Assembly (NCBI GenBank): GCA_021296095.1
Contig: JAGWBB010000030.1
Location: 1-36,197 of the forward strand
Length of the DNA: 36,197 bases
Source of the DNA: Desulfurellaceae bacterium
GTDB lineage: Bacteria > Desulfobacterota > Binatia > Bin18
Direction of reading: 5' to 3'
Part shown: piece by piece, positions 13,722 through 22,813 of the stretch
How positions within the stretch are numbered: the stretch's first letter is position 1
Layout of the letters: every line of letters begins with the position of its first letter
Position numbers and translations under genes: made by a program
The notes under the pieces: generated by a model
What the model saw: only the letters and a program-made list of their open reading frames with translations
The model's database searches: none
Told to the model about the DNA's origin: nothing

Positions 13722-15455
13722 TCACATCGCTTCCAGGGTCTGAATCCCCAGCAGCTCCAGGCCCGTCTTCAGATAGCGGGCGGTCAGGTGACACAGCAAC
13801 AGACGGGTCGGACGTTGGTCGGGGGGCGCTTTCAGCACCGGATGAGCCTGGTAGAAGAGGTTGAACTTGGTGGCCAGGTCGTACAAGAAACCAGCCAGCA
13901 GGTTGGGCTTGGAGGCGCGCTCAACTTCGAGCAAGACATCGCCAAAGCGAATCATCTGCTTGACCAGCTCCTGTTCCTGGGACTCCTGAAGCCGGACCTC
14001 GATATCCGGGCTGGGCTGCCAGTCGGCCAGGCCGCCGCGCCGAAAAATCGAGCGGATGCGGGCGTACACATATTGGAGATAGGGCGCCGTGTTACCCTCA
14101 AAGGCCAGCAGCTTGTCCCAGCTGAACCGATAGTCGGCCGTCCGGTTCTGCATCAGGTCGGCATACTTCACCGCTCCCAGCCCAACCACCCGAGCGACCT
14201 CGTGCTGCTCAGCCTCGGACAGGCTGGGGTTTTTGTCGTGGACCACGGCCAAGGCGCGCTGGACGGCTTCGTCGAGCAGGGCTTCGAGCTTGACCGGCTC
14301 CCCCTCGCGGGTCTTGATCGGCCTGCCGTCCTCGCCCAGGATGGTGCCAAACCAGACGTGTTCGAGTTGAGGCTGATAGCCCCATTTGCGGGCGGCGGCA
14401 AACAGCTGCTTGAAGTGCAGCTGCTGGCGGCCGTCGGTGACGTATACGATGCGGTCGGGTTGAAACGTTTCGACCCGATACCGAATCGTCGCCAGGTCGG
14501 TGGTGGCGTACAGAAAAGCCCCGTCCGACTTCTGGATCAGAAACGGACGCTCGGCCAGCTGCGGGTCATCGTCATAAAAGACACACACCGCCCCCTCGCT
14601 GGGTCGGGCAATACGTTTGTCCTGCAAGTCCTGCACCACCCCGGCCAGCATCGGATTATAAAAGCTCTCGCCCAGCCAGTGGTCGAAGCGGATGTCGAGC
14701 CGGCCGTACAGTCGCTCAAAGGCCTGGCGCGAAATATCCATGAACTCGTGCCACAGGGCCGTATTGTCGGCATCGCCCTGCTGGAGCTTGGCCAGCTCGT
14801 GGCGAGCCTGCTCGGCGACCGTCGGATCGGTCTTGGTCTGGGCCTGGACCGTCTTGTAGATGCGCTCCATTTCGCTCAGCGGGTCGCGGCGGTAGGCGTC
14901 GGTGTCCAGGACGCTTCGATAGCCGACGATCAGCATGCCAAACTGGGTGCCCCAGTCGCCGACATGATTGTCCGTCACCACGCGATGACCGAGAAAGCGC
15001 AGGACGCGGCTCAGCACGTCGCCCAGGATCGTCGAGCGGATGTGACCCACGTGCATGGGCTTGGCAATATTGGGCGCGCTGAAATCAATCACAATCGTTT
15101 CCGGTCGCGCCACCGCTTCCACCCCCAGCCGGGCGTCGAGCGCGGTCCTGAGGACGGTCTGACCGAGCCAGTCGGGATCGAGACGGAAATTGATGAAGCC
15201 GGGTCCGGCAATCTCCCAGCTGGCCGGAATCTCGTCGGGATTCCGATTCATCTGATTCAGCTTGTCGCTGACCTCTTGGGCGAGCTGGCGGGGATTTTTC
15301 TTTTGTGTTTTGGCGACCGCCATGACGCCGTTGGCCTGATAATCGCCAAACTTGGGGTTGGCCGCCGGGTTGACCAGGGCGGGCGCCGACAGGCCGCTGA
15401 CCGCGGTCAGGGCCGCAGCGGTTTTTTCTTCGAGGAGCTGTTGAATCGTTGACAT
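13722..15455 (-). CDS. argS: Arginyl-tRNA synthetase
   Basis: A class I aminoacyl-tRNA synthetase charging tRNA-Arg. From ATG 15455 it is 577 residues, the usual ArgRS length. Visible parts are the N-terminal Add1 domain (STIQQLLEEKTAAAL), the HIGH-type box in KPMHVGHIRSTILGD, the catalytic-core segment DNHVGDWGTQFGML, the KMSKS-region variant IKTREGEPVKL, and the C-terminal DALR anticodon domain ending CHLTARYLKTGLELLGI, with HP near the end. The frame is open to 15566 and ATG 15485 is another choice, but the extra residues are unlike ArgRS. No strong ribosome site is seen at 15455. It is divergent from dprA and heads the operon with the two hydrolase genes. Confidence 0.95.
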   Translation of the reverse strand: MSTIQQLLEEKTAAALTAVSGLSAPALVNPAANPKFGDYQANGVMAVAKTQKKNPRQLAQEVSDKLNQMNRNPDEIPASWEIAGPGFINFRLDPDWLGQTVLRTALDARLGVEAVARPETIVIDFSAPNIAKPMHVGHIRSTILGDVLSRVLRFLGHRVVTDNHVGDWGTQFGMLIVGYRSVLDTDAYRRDPLSEMERIYKTVQAQTKTDPTVAEQARHELAKLQQGDADNTALWHEFMDISRQAFERLYGRLDIRFDHWLGESFYNPMLAGVVQDLQDKRIARPSEGAVCVFYDDDPQLAERPFLIQKSDGAFLYATTDLATIRYRVETFQPDRIVYVTDGRQQLHFKQLFAAARKWGYQPQLEHVWFGTILGEDGRPIKTREGEPVKLEALLDEAVQRALAVVHDKNPSLSEAEQHEVARVVGLGAVKYADLMQNRTADYRFSWDKLLAFEGNTAPYLQYVYARIRSIFRRGGLADWQPSPDIEVRLQESQEQELVKQMIRFGDVLLEVERASKPNLLAGFLYDLATKFNLFYQAHPVLKAPPDQRPTRLLLCHLTARYLKTGLELLGIQTLEAM

Positions 15456-15559
15456 GGCGGCTGACACAGGGCTGGCGTTGAGCATCGGCACATGTATCAA
15501 ATGCCGTTCTGGCTCCGCAAGAGTCCCCACCGGCGGCGATTTGCGTCGGTCCCGACTTT

Positions 15560-16747
15560 GTGTCATTTCTTCTGGCTGGGAATGTGGAATTGGACCAGAA
15601 CACAGGACACGATGCCGGCCCGAGTCGGGTCAGCGTACAGCCGACGCAGTGGCGCGAATGGCTGGCCCTGCGTTCGGTGCGTGGGGTGGGCAATGTCACC
15701 TACCGGATGCTGCTCGAGCGTTTTGCGTCGCCACAGGCCATTTTCGCCGCCTCTGTGGCGGGGCTGACAGAGGCCGGAGTCCAGTCGGCCGTGGCTCGCG
15801 CCATTGTCGGTTTTGATGAATGGTCGGCGGTTGACACCGAGTTGGAGCGGATCGCCGAGGCTGGGGTACGTGTGGTGACCCGGGCCGATACGGAATATCC
15901 GGTGAATCTCACTCATGTGCATGATCCGCCGCCCTTTGTGTATGTCCGGGGCAGCTTGGCGCCGCAGGACCAGAGCGCCATCGCCATTGTCGGCGCGCGG
16001 TCTGCCAGCGCCTACGGGCGAGAGGTGGCCAGACAGTTGGCCCGCGATCTGGCCCACCGACAGGTGACGGTGGTCAGTGGGCTGGCCCGGGGGATTGACG
16101 CCGAGGCGCACCGGGCGGCGCTGGAAGCCGGGGGGCGCACAATTGCCGTGCTGGGTTCAGGACTCGACGTGATTTACCCGCCCGAGCATCGACGCTTGGC
16201 CCACGACATGGCCCAGCACGGGGCGGTGATGTCGGAATTCGCCCTGGGCAGCCGACCCGAAGCCGGCCATTTTCCCTACCGTAACCGGGTGATCAGCGGC
16301 CTGAGCCTGGGAACGGTGGTGGTTGAGGCGACCGAAAAGAGTGGCTCTCTGATAACCGCCCGGTGTGCCCTGGAGCAAAACCGGGAAGTGTTTGCCGTTC
16401 CGGGTCAGATCACCGCCAGCCGCAGCCGGGGACCGCACGAGTTGATCAAACAGGGGGCCAAACTGGTGCATAATGTCGAGGATATCCTGAGCGAAATTGC
16501 TGCGGCGGTCACGTTTCAAGCCGAACCGCAAGACGGGGCGGAGTCCGGCCTTGAGCCAGCCGGGGGTGGCACCCTTGAGCCGGACGAGGAGCGGCTGGTG
16601 AAGCTGTTTGACGGGGAGCCCTTGCATGTTGATGTGTTGATTGCCAGAAGTGGACTTGGGCCGGCCCGCGTACTTGAGGTATTATTGGGGCTGGAACTCA
16701 AAGGGATGGTCACCCAACTGCCCGGCACCCATTTTATCCGGGCATGA
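15560..16747 (+). CDS. dprA: DNA-processing protein DprA/Smf
   Basis: A 395-residue DprA. DprA loads RecA onto incoming single-stranded DNA during natural transformation and is also widespread in non-competent bacteria. The N-terminal helical part is about residues 25-90 (WLALRSVRGVGNVTYRML). The Rossmann-like core holds AIVGARSASAYG, VSGLARGIDAEAHRAAL and FPYRNRVISGLS, and the segment TARCALEQNREVFAVPG is typical. The C-terminal winged-helix domain is LFDGEPLHVDVLI to the end. The start is uncertain: GTG 15560, GTG 15584 and TTG 15590 are in frame and none has a good ribosome site. It is followed by topA after 63 nt. Confidence 0.93.
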   Translation: MSFLLAGNVELDQNTGHDAGPSRVSVQPTQWREWLALRSVRGVGNVTYRMLLERFASPQAIFAASVAGLTEAGVQSAVARAIVGFDEWSAVDTELERIAEAGVRVVTRADTEYPVNLTHVHDPPPFVYVRGSLAPQDQSAIAIVGARSASAYGREVARQLARDLAHRQVTVVSGLARGIDAEAHRAALEAGGRTIAVLGSGLDVIYPPEHRRLAHDMAQHGAVMSEFALGSRPEAGHFPYRNRVISGLSLGTVVVEATEKSGSLITARCALEQNREVFAVPGQITASRSRGPHELIKQGAKLVHNVEDILSEIAAAVTFQAEPQDGAESGLEPAGGGTLEPDEERLVKLFDGEPLHVDVLIARSGLGPARVLEVLLGLELKGMVTQLPGTHFIRA

Positions 16748-16810
16748 AGGGTCAGGAGGAGAGTGGCTGTGGCCGTATAGCGGCGCAGGACAGGGAGTGG
16801 GGACAACAAA

Positions 16811-19225
16811 ATGGCAAAAAATCTGGTGATTGTGGAATCTCCGGCCAAGGCCAGGACGATCGGGAAATACCTGGGACGTGACTACCAGGTCAAGGCCTCG
16901 GTTGGGCATATCATGGACTTGCCCAAGAGCAAGCTGGGGGTGGATGTGGACAACGGCTTTGCCGCCCAATACCAGGTCATTCACGGCAAGGCCAAGGTGG
17001 TTGAGGAGCTGCGCAAGGCGGCCAAGGGCAAACAGCGCATCTTCCTCGCTTCTGACCCGGACCGTGAAGGCGAGGCCATCGCCTGGCATATTGCCGAAAA
17101 AATAGGCGGCAAAAACGGCCTGAAAGAGACCAAAGTCTACCGCATCCTACTCAACGAAATCACCCAACAGGCGGTCAAAGACGCGCTGAACAATCCCAAG
17201 GAACTCAACCGCGAACGCTACAACGCCCAGATCGCGCGCCGGGTTCTGGATCGTCTGGTCGGGTATAAGATCAGCCCGATTCTGTGGCAAAAAGTCCGCC
17301 GGGGACTGTCGGCCGGGCGTGTCCAGTCGGTGGCGGTGCGGATCATCAGCGAGCGCGAGCAAGAGATTCGGGCCTTTGAGCCGGTCGAATACTGGTCAAT
17401 TCGGGCCGGTCTTGAAGGCCAGCTGCCGCCGCAGTTCGAGGCCCGGCTGGCCAAGGTCGGCGATCTGCGGGTGGACACGACTGCCAAACAGACGCTCGAT
17501 GCCGACGGACTGCCGACCGGGGTTGGCGATCAGGAGGAGAACGCCACCAGTGTCCGGATTGGCAGCCAAGAGGCAGCCCAGGCAGTGCTGAAGCGAATCG
17601 ACGGGGCCGAGTGGCAGGTCAGCAGTGTGACCAAGCGTGATCGACGCCGCAAGCCAGCCCCGCCGTTCATCACCTCGCGCCTCCAGCAAGAGGCATCCCG
17701 CAAGCTGCGTTTTGCTCCCAGTCGGACTATGGGCATCGCCCAGCGCCTGTACATGGGGGTGAAACTTGGTACTGAGGGAGAGGTGGGACTGATTACCTAT
17801 ATGCGGACGGATTCGCCGCGCATCTCGCCCCAGATGACGGCGGCCGCGCGGGAGTATCTGACCGCGAGTTATGGCGCCCGGTATGTCCCCGAACGACCGA
17901 ACAGCTACCGCTCGGCAAAGAGCGCCCAGGAAGCCCATGAGGCAATTCGTCCGACCTCCTTGGAACACACCCCGGAGTCGGTCGCCCCGTATCTCAAACC
18001 AGAAGAACTCAGGCTCTATACCTTGATCTGGAACCGGTTTCTGGCCAGCCAGATGGCTCCGGCCGAGTTTGAGCAGACCAGCGTCGATATTGCGGCCAAT
18101 GACTGTGTGTTTCGAGCCACCGGCCAAGTCATGCGCTTCGATGGATTTCTGCGTGTCTATGCGGAAGGGACAGACGATAAAACCAAGGCCGATGAGGACG
18201 AAGAGAAGCAGCTGCCGCGGCTGACTGAGGGGGAAATCCTGACCCTGCTGAACGTGACGCCTAACCAGCACTTCACCCAGCCACCCCCCCGCTTTACCCA
18301 GGCCACGCTGATCAAGGAGCTGGAAGAGGACGGGATTGGTCGTCCGTCAACCTACGCGTCAATCATGAGCACGATTCTCAACAAAGAGTACGTCTCTGAA
18401 GACGAGCAACGGCGTTTGCGGCCGACCGACCTCGGCATGCTGGTCACCGAACTCCTGGTCGAGTCCTTCCCGGGTATTCTGAACGCCGAGTTCACCGCCG
18501 GGATGGAACAAATCCTCGACAACATCGAAGAGGGGAACGAGCATTGGCAGCAGGCCATTGATCGTTTCTACCAGCCCTTTTCGGCCAGCCTCGAACGGGC
18601 CGAAAAAGAGATGCGGGATGTCAAAGGCACGGGCACCCCGACCGACCTCGCCTGCAACGAATGCGCCGACGGCAAGCTGGTCATCAAGTGGGGCCGCAAC
18701 GGCGAGTTCCTGGCCTGTACCAACTACCCCGACTGCACCGCCACCCAGAATTTCAGCCGCGACGAACAGGGCCGCATCGTGCCCCAAGACACGGCCGAAA
18801 CCCAGACCGATGAAACCTGCGAGGAGTGTGGCCGGCCCATGCAGGTCCGCTTTGGACGGTATGGCAAGTTTCTGGGCTGTTCAGGCTACCCGGAGTGCAA
18901 AACGATCAAAAAGCCGGGCCGGGCCGCAGCCGTCTCCCTGGGCATCGCCTGCCCGGACTGCCACCAGGGCGAGCTGCAACAGAAGCAGTCCCGGCGCGGC
19001 AAGACCTTCTACAGCTGCAACCGCTACCCCAAGTGCAAGTTTGCCCTGTGGGACAGACCCGTGTCCACGCCCTGCCCGCAGTGCCAGGCGCCCTTTGTGC
19101 TTGAAAAAACAACCAAGCGGGCCGGCACGGTTCGGCGCTGTTTTCGTGATGAGTGCGACTATACCGCACCGCTGGGGCAGGAACTGCCCACAGTCGAGCC
19201 GCCGGTCAAGCAGGTGGCCGGCTGA
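16811..19225 (+). CDS. topA: DNA topoisomerase I
   Basis: A type IA topoisomerase of 804 residues that relaxes negative supercoils. The Toprim domain starts with KNLVIVESPAKARTIGKYLG and contains SDPDREGEAIAWH. The RGLSAGRVQSVAVR segment and the active-site tyrosine Y330 in LITYMRTDSPRI are intact. The C-terminal part carries four cysteine zinc ribbons: CNECADGK, CEECGRPM, CPDCHQGE and CPQCQAPF, each followed by a second C-x-x-x-x-C pair region. The last one is degenerate, closing with CFRDEC. The order dprA, topA, trmFO is common in several phyla, notably delta-proteobacteria-like groups and Firmicutes. Confidence 0.97.
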   Translation: MAKNLVIVESPAKARTIGKYLGRDYQVKASVGHIMDLPKSKLGVDVDNGFAAQYQVIHGKAKVVEELRKAAKGKQRIFLASDPDREGEAIAWHIAEKIGGKNGLKETKVYRILLNEITQQAVKDALNNPKELNRERYNAQIARRVLDRLVGYKISPILWQKVRRGLSAGRVQSVAVRIISEREQEIRAFEPVEYWSIRAGLEGQLPPQFEARLAKVGDLRVDTTAKQTLDADGLPTGVGDQEENATSVRIGSQEAAQAVLKRIDGAEWQVSSVTKRDRRRKPAPPFITSRLQQEASRKLRFAPSRTMGIAQRLYMGVKLGTEGEVGLITYMRTDSPRISPQMTAAAREYLTASYGARYVPERPNSYRSAKSAQEAHEAIRPTSLEHTPESVAPYLKPEELRLYTLIWNRFLASQMAPAEFEQTSVDIAANDCVFRATGQVMRFDGFLRVYAEGTDDKTKADEDEEKQLPRLTEGEILTLLNVTPNQHFTQPPPRFTQATLIKELEEDGIGRPSTYASIMSTILNKEYVSEDEQRRLRPTDLGMLVTELLVESFPGILNAEFTAGMEQILDNIEEGNEHWQQAIDRFYQPFSASLERAEKEMRDVKGTGTPTDLACNECADGKLVIKWGRNGEFLACTNYPDCTATQNFSRDEQGRIVPQDTAETQTDETCEECGRPMQVRFGRYGKFLGCSGYPECKTIKKPGRAAAVSLGIACPDCHQGELQQKQSRRGKTFYSCNRYPKCKFALWDRPVSTPCPQCQAPFVLEKTTKRAGTVRRCFRDECDYTAPLGQELPTVEPPVKQVAG

Positions 19226-19308
19226 AGAGGGACGATAAATGCAGACCGATGAATGGCGGCGGGGCTCCATTCGTTATGATGAGCCCGTTTTCTGAGCTTT
19301 GACCCCGT

Positions 19309-20664
19309 ATGCAAACCATCACAGTCATTGGCGGTGGGCTGGCCGGCAGCGAAGCCGCGTGGCAAATCGCCCAATCCGGCCTGGCCGTGCGTTTGTACGA
19401 AATGCGGCCGGTGCGGCCGACCGCCGCCCACCACACGGACGGCTTTGCCGAGCTGGTGTGTTCCAACTCTCTGCGCAGCGCGTCGCTGACAACCGCAGTC
19501 GGACTGCTCAAACAGGAAATGCGCCACCTGGGCTCCTTGATTATGCGCGCGGCGGATGCCTCGCGGGTTCCCGCCGGCCAGGCCCTGGCCGTGGATCGGG
19601 AGGTGTTTTCGCGCACGGTGGGTCAGACGCTGAGCGGTCATCCGCTGATCGAGATCCGGCGCCAAGAGGTTGACCGCCTGCCGAGCGGCGTCACAGTCGT
19701 GGCCACCGGTCCCCTGACTTCGTCCGCCCTGTCGGCCCGCCTGCAGGCCCTGCTTGGTCGGGACTATCTGTATTTTTACGATGCCATCTCTCCCATCATT
19801 CAGGCCGACTCCATCAATCGGACGGTTGTGTTTCGGGCGTCTCGCTATGATCGTGGCGGTGACGACTATCTGAACTGCCCGCTCAGCCGGGACGAGTATG
19901 AGCGGCTCGTTGACGACATTGTGGCGGCCCGCAAGGTCGAGACCAAAGAGTTTGAGCGGGCGGTGTATTTTGAGGGCTGCCTGCCGATCGAGGAAATGGC
20001 CCGACGCGGCAGAGACACCCTGGCCTTTGGACCGCTGAAGCCGGTCGGCCTGAGCGACCCGCGCACGGGCAGTCGCCCCTATGCGGTTGTCCAGCTGCGC
20101 CAGGACGATCGAGCCGGCAGCCTGTGGGGTATGGTCGGCTTTCAGACCAAGATGAGCTACCCGGAACAGCGCCGGGTGTTTCGGACCATCCCGGGTCTGG
20201 AGGCGGCCGAGTTTGTGCGTCTCGGCAGCCTGCACCGCAACACCTTTATCGACTCCCCCCGACTGCTGAAACCGACCCTGCAGTTTCGGGACCGCGCCGA
20301 CCTGTTCTTTGCCGGCCAGATGGTCGGGGTAGAGGGCTATCTGGAGTCGGCCGCAGCCGGGCTGCTGGCGGGTCTGAACGCCGCCCGCTACGCCCGACAG
20401 GCACCGCTCCTGGTCGCCCCGGCGGCGACCGCCCTGGGCTCCCTGTTCACCTATGTCACCAGCAGCGAACGCCGCGAGTTTCAGCCCATGAACACCAACT
20501 ACGGCCTGTTTCCCCCCCTCTCGCGGCGCTTGCGGGGACGCGAAAAAAAGGCCGCCCTGGCCCAGCGGGCGCTGCACGACCTGGCCGCCTGGCAGACCGC
20601 CCATCACCTACCCGACGCGGCACCGGAGTCGGTCCCTCGCACCTCCCCTGTCGGAACCGCCTGA
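19309..20664 (+). CDS. trmFO: Methylenetetrahydrofolate-tRNA (uracil-5-)-methyltransferase
   Basis: A 451-residue folate- and FAD-dependent enzyme that makes 5-methyluridine at position 54 of tRNA. The N-terminal FAD-binding motif is [15 protein letters not shown]. Family signatures include [25 protein letters not shown] (key part FAELVCSNS, with the family's conserved cysteine), [36 protein letters not shown] and the C-terminal [16 protein letters not shown]. All are present, so the enzyme should be active. It uses methylenetetrahydrofolate rather than SAM. The gene is 83 nt after topA. The last 20 residues are variable. No clear ribosome site is seen, but the start matches the family. Confidence 0.96.
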   Translation: MQTITVIGGGLAGSEAAWQIAQSGLAVRLYEMRPVRPTAAHHTDGFAELVCSNSLRSASLTTAVGLLKQEMRHLGSLIMRAADASRVPAGQALAVDREVFSRTVGQTLSGHPLIEIRRQEVDRLPSGVTVVATGPLTSSALSARLQALLGRDYLYFYDAISPIIQADSINRTVVFRASRYDRGGDDYLNCPLSRDEYERLVDDIVAARKVETKEFERAVYFEGCLPIEEMARRGRDTLAFGPLKPVGLSDPRTGSRPYAVVQLRQDDRAGSLWGMVGFQTKMSYPEQRRVFRTIPGLEAAEFVRLGSLHRNTFIDSPRLLKPTLQFRDRADLFFAGQMVGVEGYLESAAAGLLAGLNAARYARQAPLLVAPAATALGSLFTYVTSSERREFQPMNTNYGLFPPLSRRLRGREKKAALAQRALHDLAAWQTAHHLPDAAPESVPRTSPVGTA

Positions 20665-20671
20665 GCCGCCG

Positions 20672-21232
20672 ATGACCTTTTTCCGGCACACCGCGTCGGA
20701 CAGACCGGCGGTCTGTGGCCGGCCGGTTTCCCCGGGCCGGTTGTGCGCCGGGCTGGGTCTGGCAGGCGTCCTGCTCGTCTCGTGCGCCACCGCCCCACAG
20801 CCCAGTTTTCGTCCGCCGCCGCCCTCCCAGGCCCAGACCCAGACCTGCGGCGACTTACAGGTCCGTTTCACCCTGAGCTACGGACAGGGCGACACGCCCA
20901 CCTATACCGCAGCTATCCAGAATAGCGCCGGCCAGCCGCCGACCACGATCAACCGGGTGGTGTTGGCCTTCACCCCGCTGCTGGAGTTGGGGACCCTGGG
21001 CAGCACGACCACGACGCTCGTTGCCGCGCCAATAGGCGAGGGGCGCTATCGGTCGAGCGGCGGCCTGCGGTTGTATACCGACAGCTGGCAGGTCGAGGTC
21101 ATCGTGCGGCAGACCGATGCCGCGGAGGTCGTGTGTCCCTTCTCGGTCCAGCTCTCGCCTGTCGCTGCTGGTGTGGCGCAGCGGCGCTTGCACCGTCCGG
21201 TCAGGCGGTTTATGGTGGGGGCACTTGGCTGA
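20672..21232 (+). CDS. Lipoprotein with FixH/YtkA-like beta domain
   Basis: A 186-residue lipoprotein. The hydrophobic segment AGLGLAGVLLVSC ends in a usable lipobox (LVSC), followed by a proline-rich linker (PSFRPPPPSQ). The rest is a beta-rich domain with GDLQVRFTLSYGQG, an internal GEGRYRSSGGLRLYTDSWQVEVIV and a closing strand. That pattern resembles FixH/YtkA-like domains, which often pair with metal or redox proteins, but conservation is weak. The gene begins 7 nt after the trmFO stop and probably belongs to that transcript. The final 20 residues after VQLSPVAAG are unlike the domain and may be a run-on. Function is unknown. Confidence 0.65.
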   Translation: MTFFRHTASDRPAVCGRPVSPGRLCAGLGLAGVLLVSCATAPQPSFRPPPPSQAQTQTCGDLQVRFTLSYGQGDTPTYTAAIQNSAGQPPTTINRVVLAFTPLLELGTLGSTTTTLVAAPIGEGRYRSSGGLRLYTDSWQVEVIVRQTDAAEVVCPFSVQLSPVAAGVAQRRLHRPVRRFMVGALG

Positions 21233-21258
21233 CTCCGGCCCACAAAGGAAGGCGAGCC

Positions 21259-21756
21259 ATGCACCTCATCTGCTGCTGTTTGCTGGTCGTGTCGGGATGT
21301 CTGTTGGCGGCGTGTTCGCCCAAGGGCAAACCGGTCGCCTGGGTGCAGAGAACTGCGCCGATCTACCCCAGCCCCCGCCCCCACGACTGTCAGATGGCGA
21401 TCCTCCATGCCCCGCCCGACAAAGCCCACGAAACCATCGCCCAAATCTGGTCCTACGGCAGCGAACAGGACGAACTGCCCCGGATGCAACACCTGATCCG
21501 TTTTGAGGCCTGCCAGATCGGTGCCCACGCCGTCATTTTACTGCCGGTCCAAGATGTCGAGCACGTGAATACTTTTAACGCCTATCCGGACTGGGCGACC
21601 GGACTGTCCGGTTTTGGCCAGGGAGCGGCGTCGGTCCGGGTTCGGACGAATAAAACCTTTAGCCTCTCCCAGGTGGGCTTTGCCCTCGTCTATCTTCAAG
21701 ACGGGGACACCAGTCGGAAGAAGACACACGATGCTCAAAATAATGCTGTTCATTGA
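21259..21756 (+). CDS. Small lipoprotein of unknown function
   Basis: A 165-residue lipoprotein with a short signal (MHLICCCLLVVSGCLLAACS) whose lipobox LAAC places the lipid on the second cysteine cluster. A conserved-looking region follows: VAWVQRTAPIYPSPRP, PPDKAHETIAQIWSYGSEQDE and IRFEACQIGAHAVILLPVQ, reminiscent of small outer-membrane-associated proteins that bind peptidoglycan or envelope partners, but I recognise no named family. The start at 21259 is chosen for AAAGGAAGG and the signal peptide. An upstream in-frame ATG at 21133 would bury the signal. The end overlaps the NYN gene by 26 nt, so the two are coupled. Confidence 0.7.
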   Translation: MHLICCCLLVVSGCLLAACSPKGKPVAWVQRTAPIYPSPRPHDCQMAILHAPPDKAHETIAQIWSYGSEQDELPRMQHLIRFEACQIGAHAVILLPVQDVEHVNTFNAYPDWATGLSGFGQGAASVRVRTNKTFSLSQVGFALVYLQDGDTSRKKTHDAQNNAVH

Positions 21757-22813
21757 TGGGACGTGGCTGTACTCGAACACGCCCCGTCTGGCCGATTCGT
21801 ATGGCAAGGGCGACTTTCAACTCGACTTTGGCCGCCTGCCCCAGGTTTTGGCCGAGGAGCTCCGGAGTCAGCTGAACGAGCTCGACGTCCATGTTGTCCG
21901 CACCTACCTGTTCGGCAGCTATGCCGCCAACTATGACCCGCAGGACCACGAGGTCGTCCAGCGACGGCTCGATTTCTTCTTTCGGCTCAAAGAAGAGTAC
22001 CACTATGAGCTGGAGACCTTTCCGATCAACTTTCGCGGCCGGCGCCTGCGCCGGGTTGATCGCGACCCCAGCGACCCGTTCGAACCCAAAGAAAAATGTG
22101 TGGATATTTCCCTGGCCACCGCCATCCTGTACTACGCCGCGATGCCCAACGCCTACGATATTGCCGTGGCCGTGGTTGGCGATCAGGATTTCAAACCGGT
22201 CTTGCAGCACGTCCGACGGCTGGGCAAACAGGTAGCGCTGGTCAGTATCCAGGGCAGCTGCGCGCCGGAGTTTGCCGACCCTCGGGACGAGGCTGGGGTC
22301 AAGGATTTTGATATCATCTGGCTGGACGACCTCCTCCACCGTCTGGAACTCAAATACGAACGCCACCAGCTCGACTGCCAGTCGCCCGGCCATGTCGGCG
22401 ACCGCCGGGTGTGGACGACCTTCCATCCGCGTAAAGGCCAGAAATTCTTCTGCGATGCGTGTCGGGAAGTGTTTGCCCAGCAACGGCAGGAACTCCAACA
22501 CGAGTATCTGAGCGGCAACGACGCAGCGGGCGGGGCCGGTGCTCAGGTCGAGCTCGGAGCCGCGCTCAGAGGTCTGGTCAAGAAAAAGGTCGCCGAGCGC
22601 GGTTTCGGCTTTATCCAGGGCGCCGACGGACAGGACTACTTCTTTCACTGTACCGATATCGAGCCGGGGTTCGCCTTTGAAACCCTCGACGAGGGCAGAG
22701 CGGTCGACTTTGTGGTCAAGAAGGTGCCCGAGTTCGAGCGGGCCGGAGCAGCCCAAAACGTGCTGCCCGTGACCGAGGCGGGCGCGGCCGGCGTGTCGGA
22801 CACGGAATCCTAG
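21731..22813 (+). CDS. NYN-domain nuclease with zinc knuckle and cold-shock domain
   Basis: A 360-residue fusion. Residues 1-180 are an NYN (PIN-like) domain: D9 in MLFIDGTWLY, D125 in CVDISLATAIL, and D151/D153 in GDQDFKPVL are the acidic residues expected to bind metal, so RNase activity is likely. Residues about 205-250 have a CxxC pair (C241, C244) with nearby histidine, a small zinc site. Residues 281-330 are a cold-shock RNA-binding domain with GFGFI (291-295) and YFFH (303-306), the RNP1- and RNP2-like strands. The combination suggests an RNA-targeted nuclease. The start uses GGAAGAAG and lies inside the previous lipoprotein gene. The stop overlaps the facing lipoprotein gene by 3 nt. 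Confidence 0.9.
   Translation: MLKIMLFIDGTWLYSNTPRLADSYGKGDFQLDFGRLPQVLAEELRSQLNELDVHVVRTYLFGSYAANYDPQDHEVVQRRLDFFFRLKEEYHYELETFPINFRGRRLRRVDRDPSDPFEPKEKCVDISLATAILYYAAMPNAYDIAVAVVGDQDFKPVLQHVRRLGKQVALVSIQGSCAPEFADPRDEAGVKDFDIIWLDDLLHRLELKYERHQLDCQSPGHVGDRRVWTTFHPRKGQKFFCDACREVFAQQRQELQHEYLSGNDAAGGAGAQVELGAALRGLVKKKVAERGFGFIQGADGQDYFFHCTDIEPGFAFETLDEGRAVDFVVKKVPEFERAGAAQNVLPVTEAGAAGVSDTES

Noticed and set aside
13695-15452. 585-codon plus-strand open frame antisense to argS
   Set aside because: It mirrors argS codon by codon, contains no domain and would overlap an essential gene completely.
19159-20607. Long minus-strand open frame antisense to trmFO
   Set aside because: GC-driven shadow of trmFO with no ribosome site or family.
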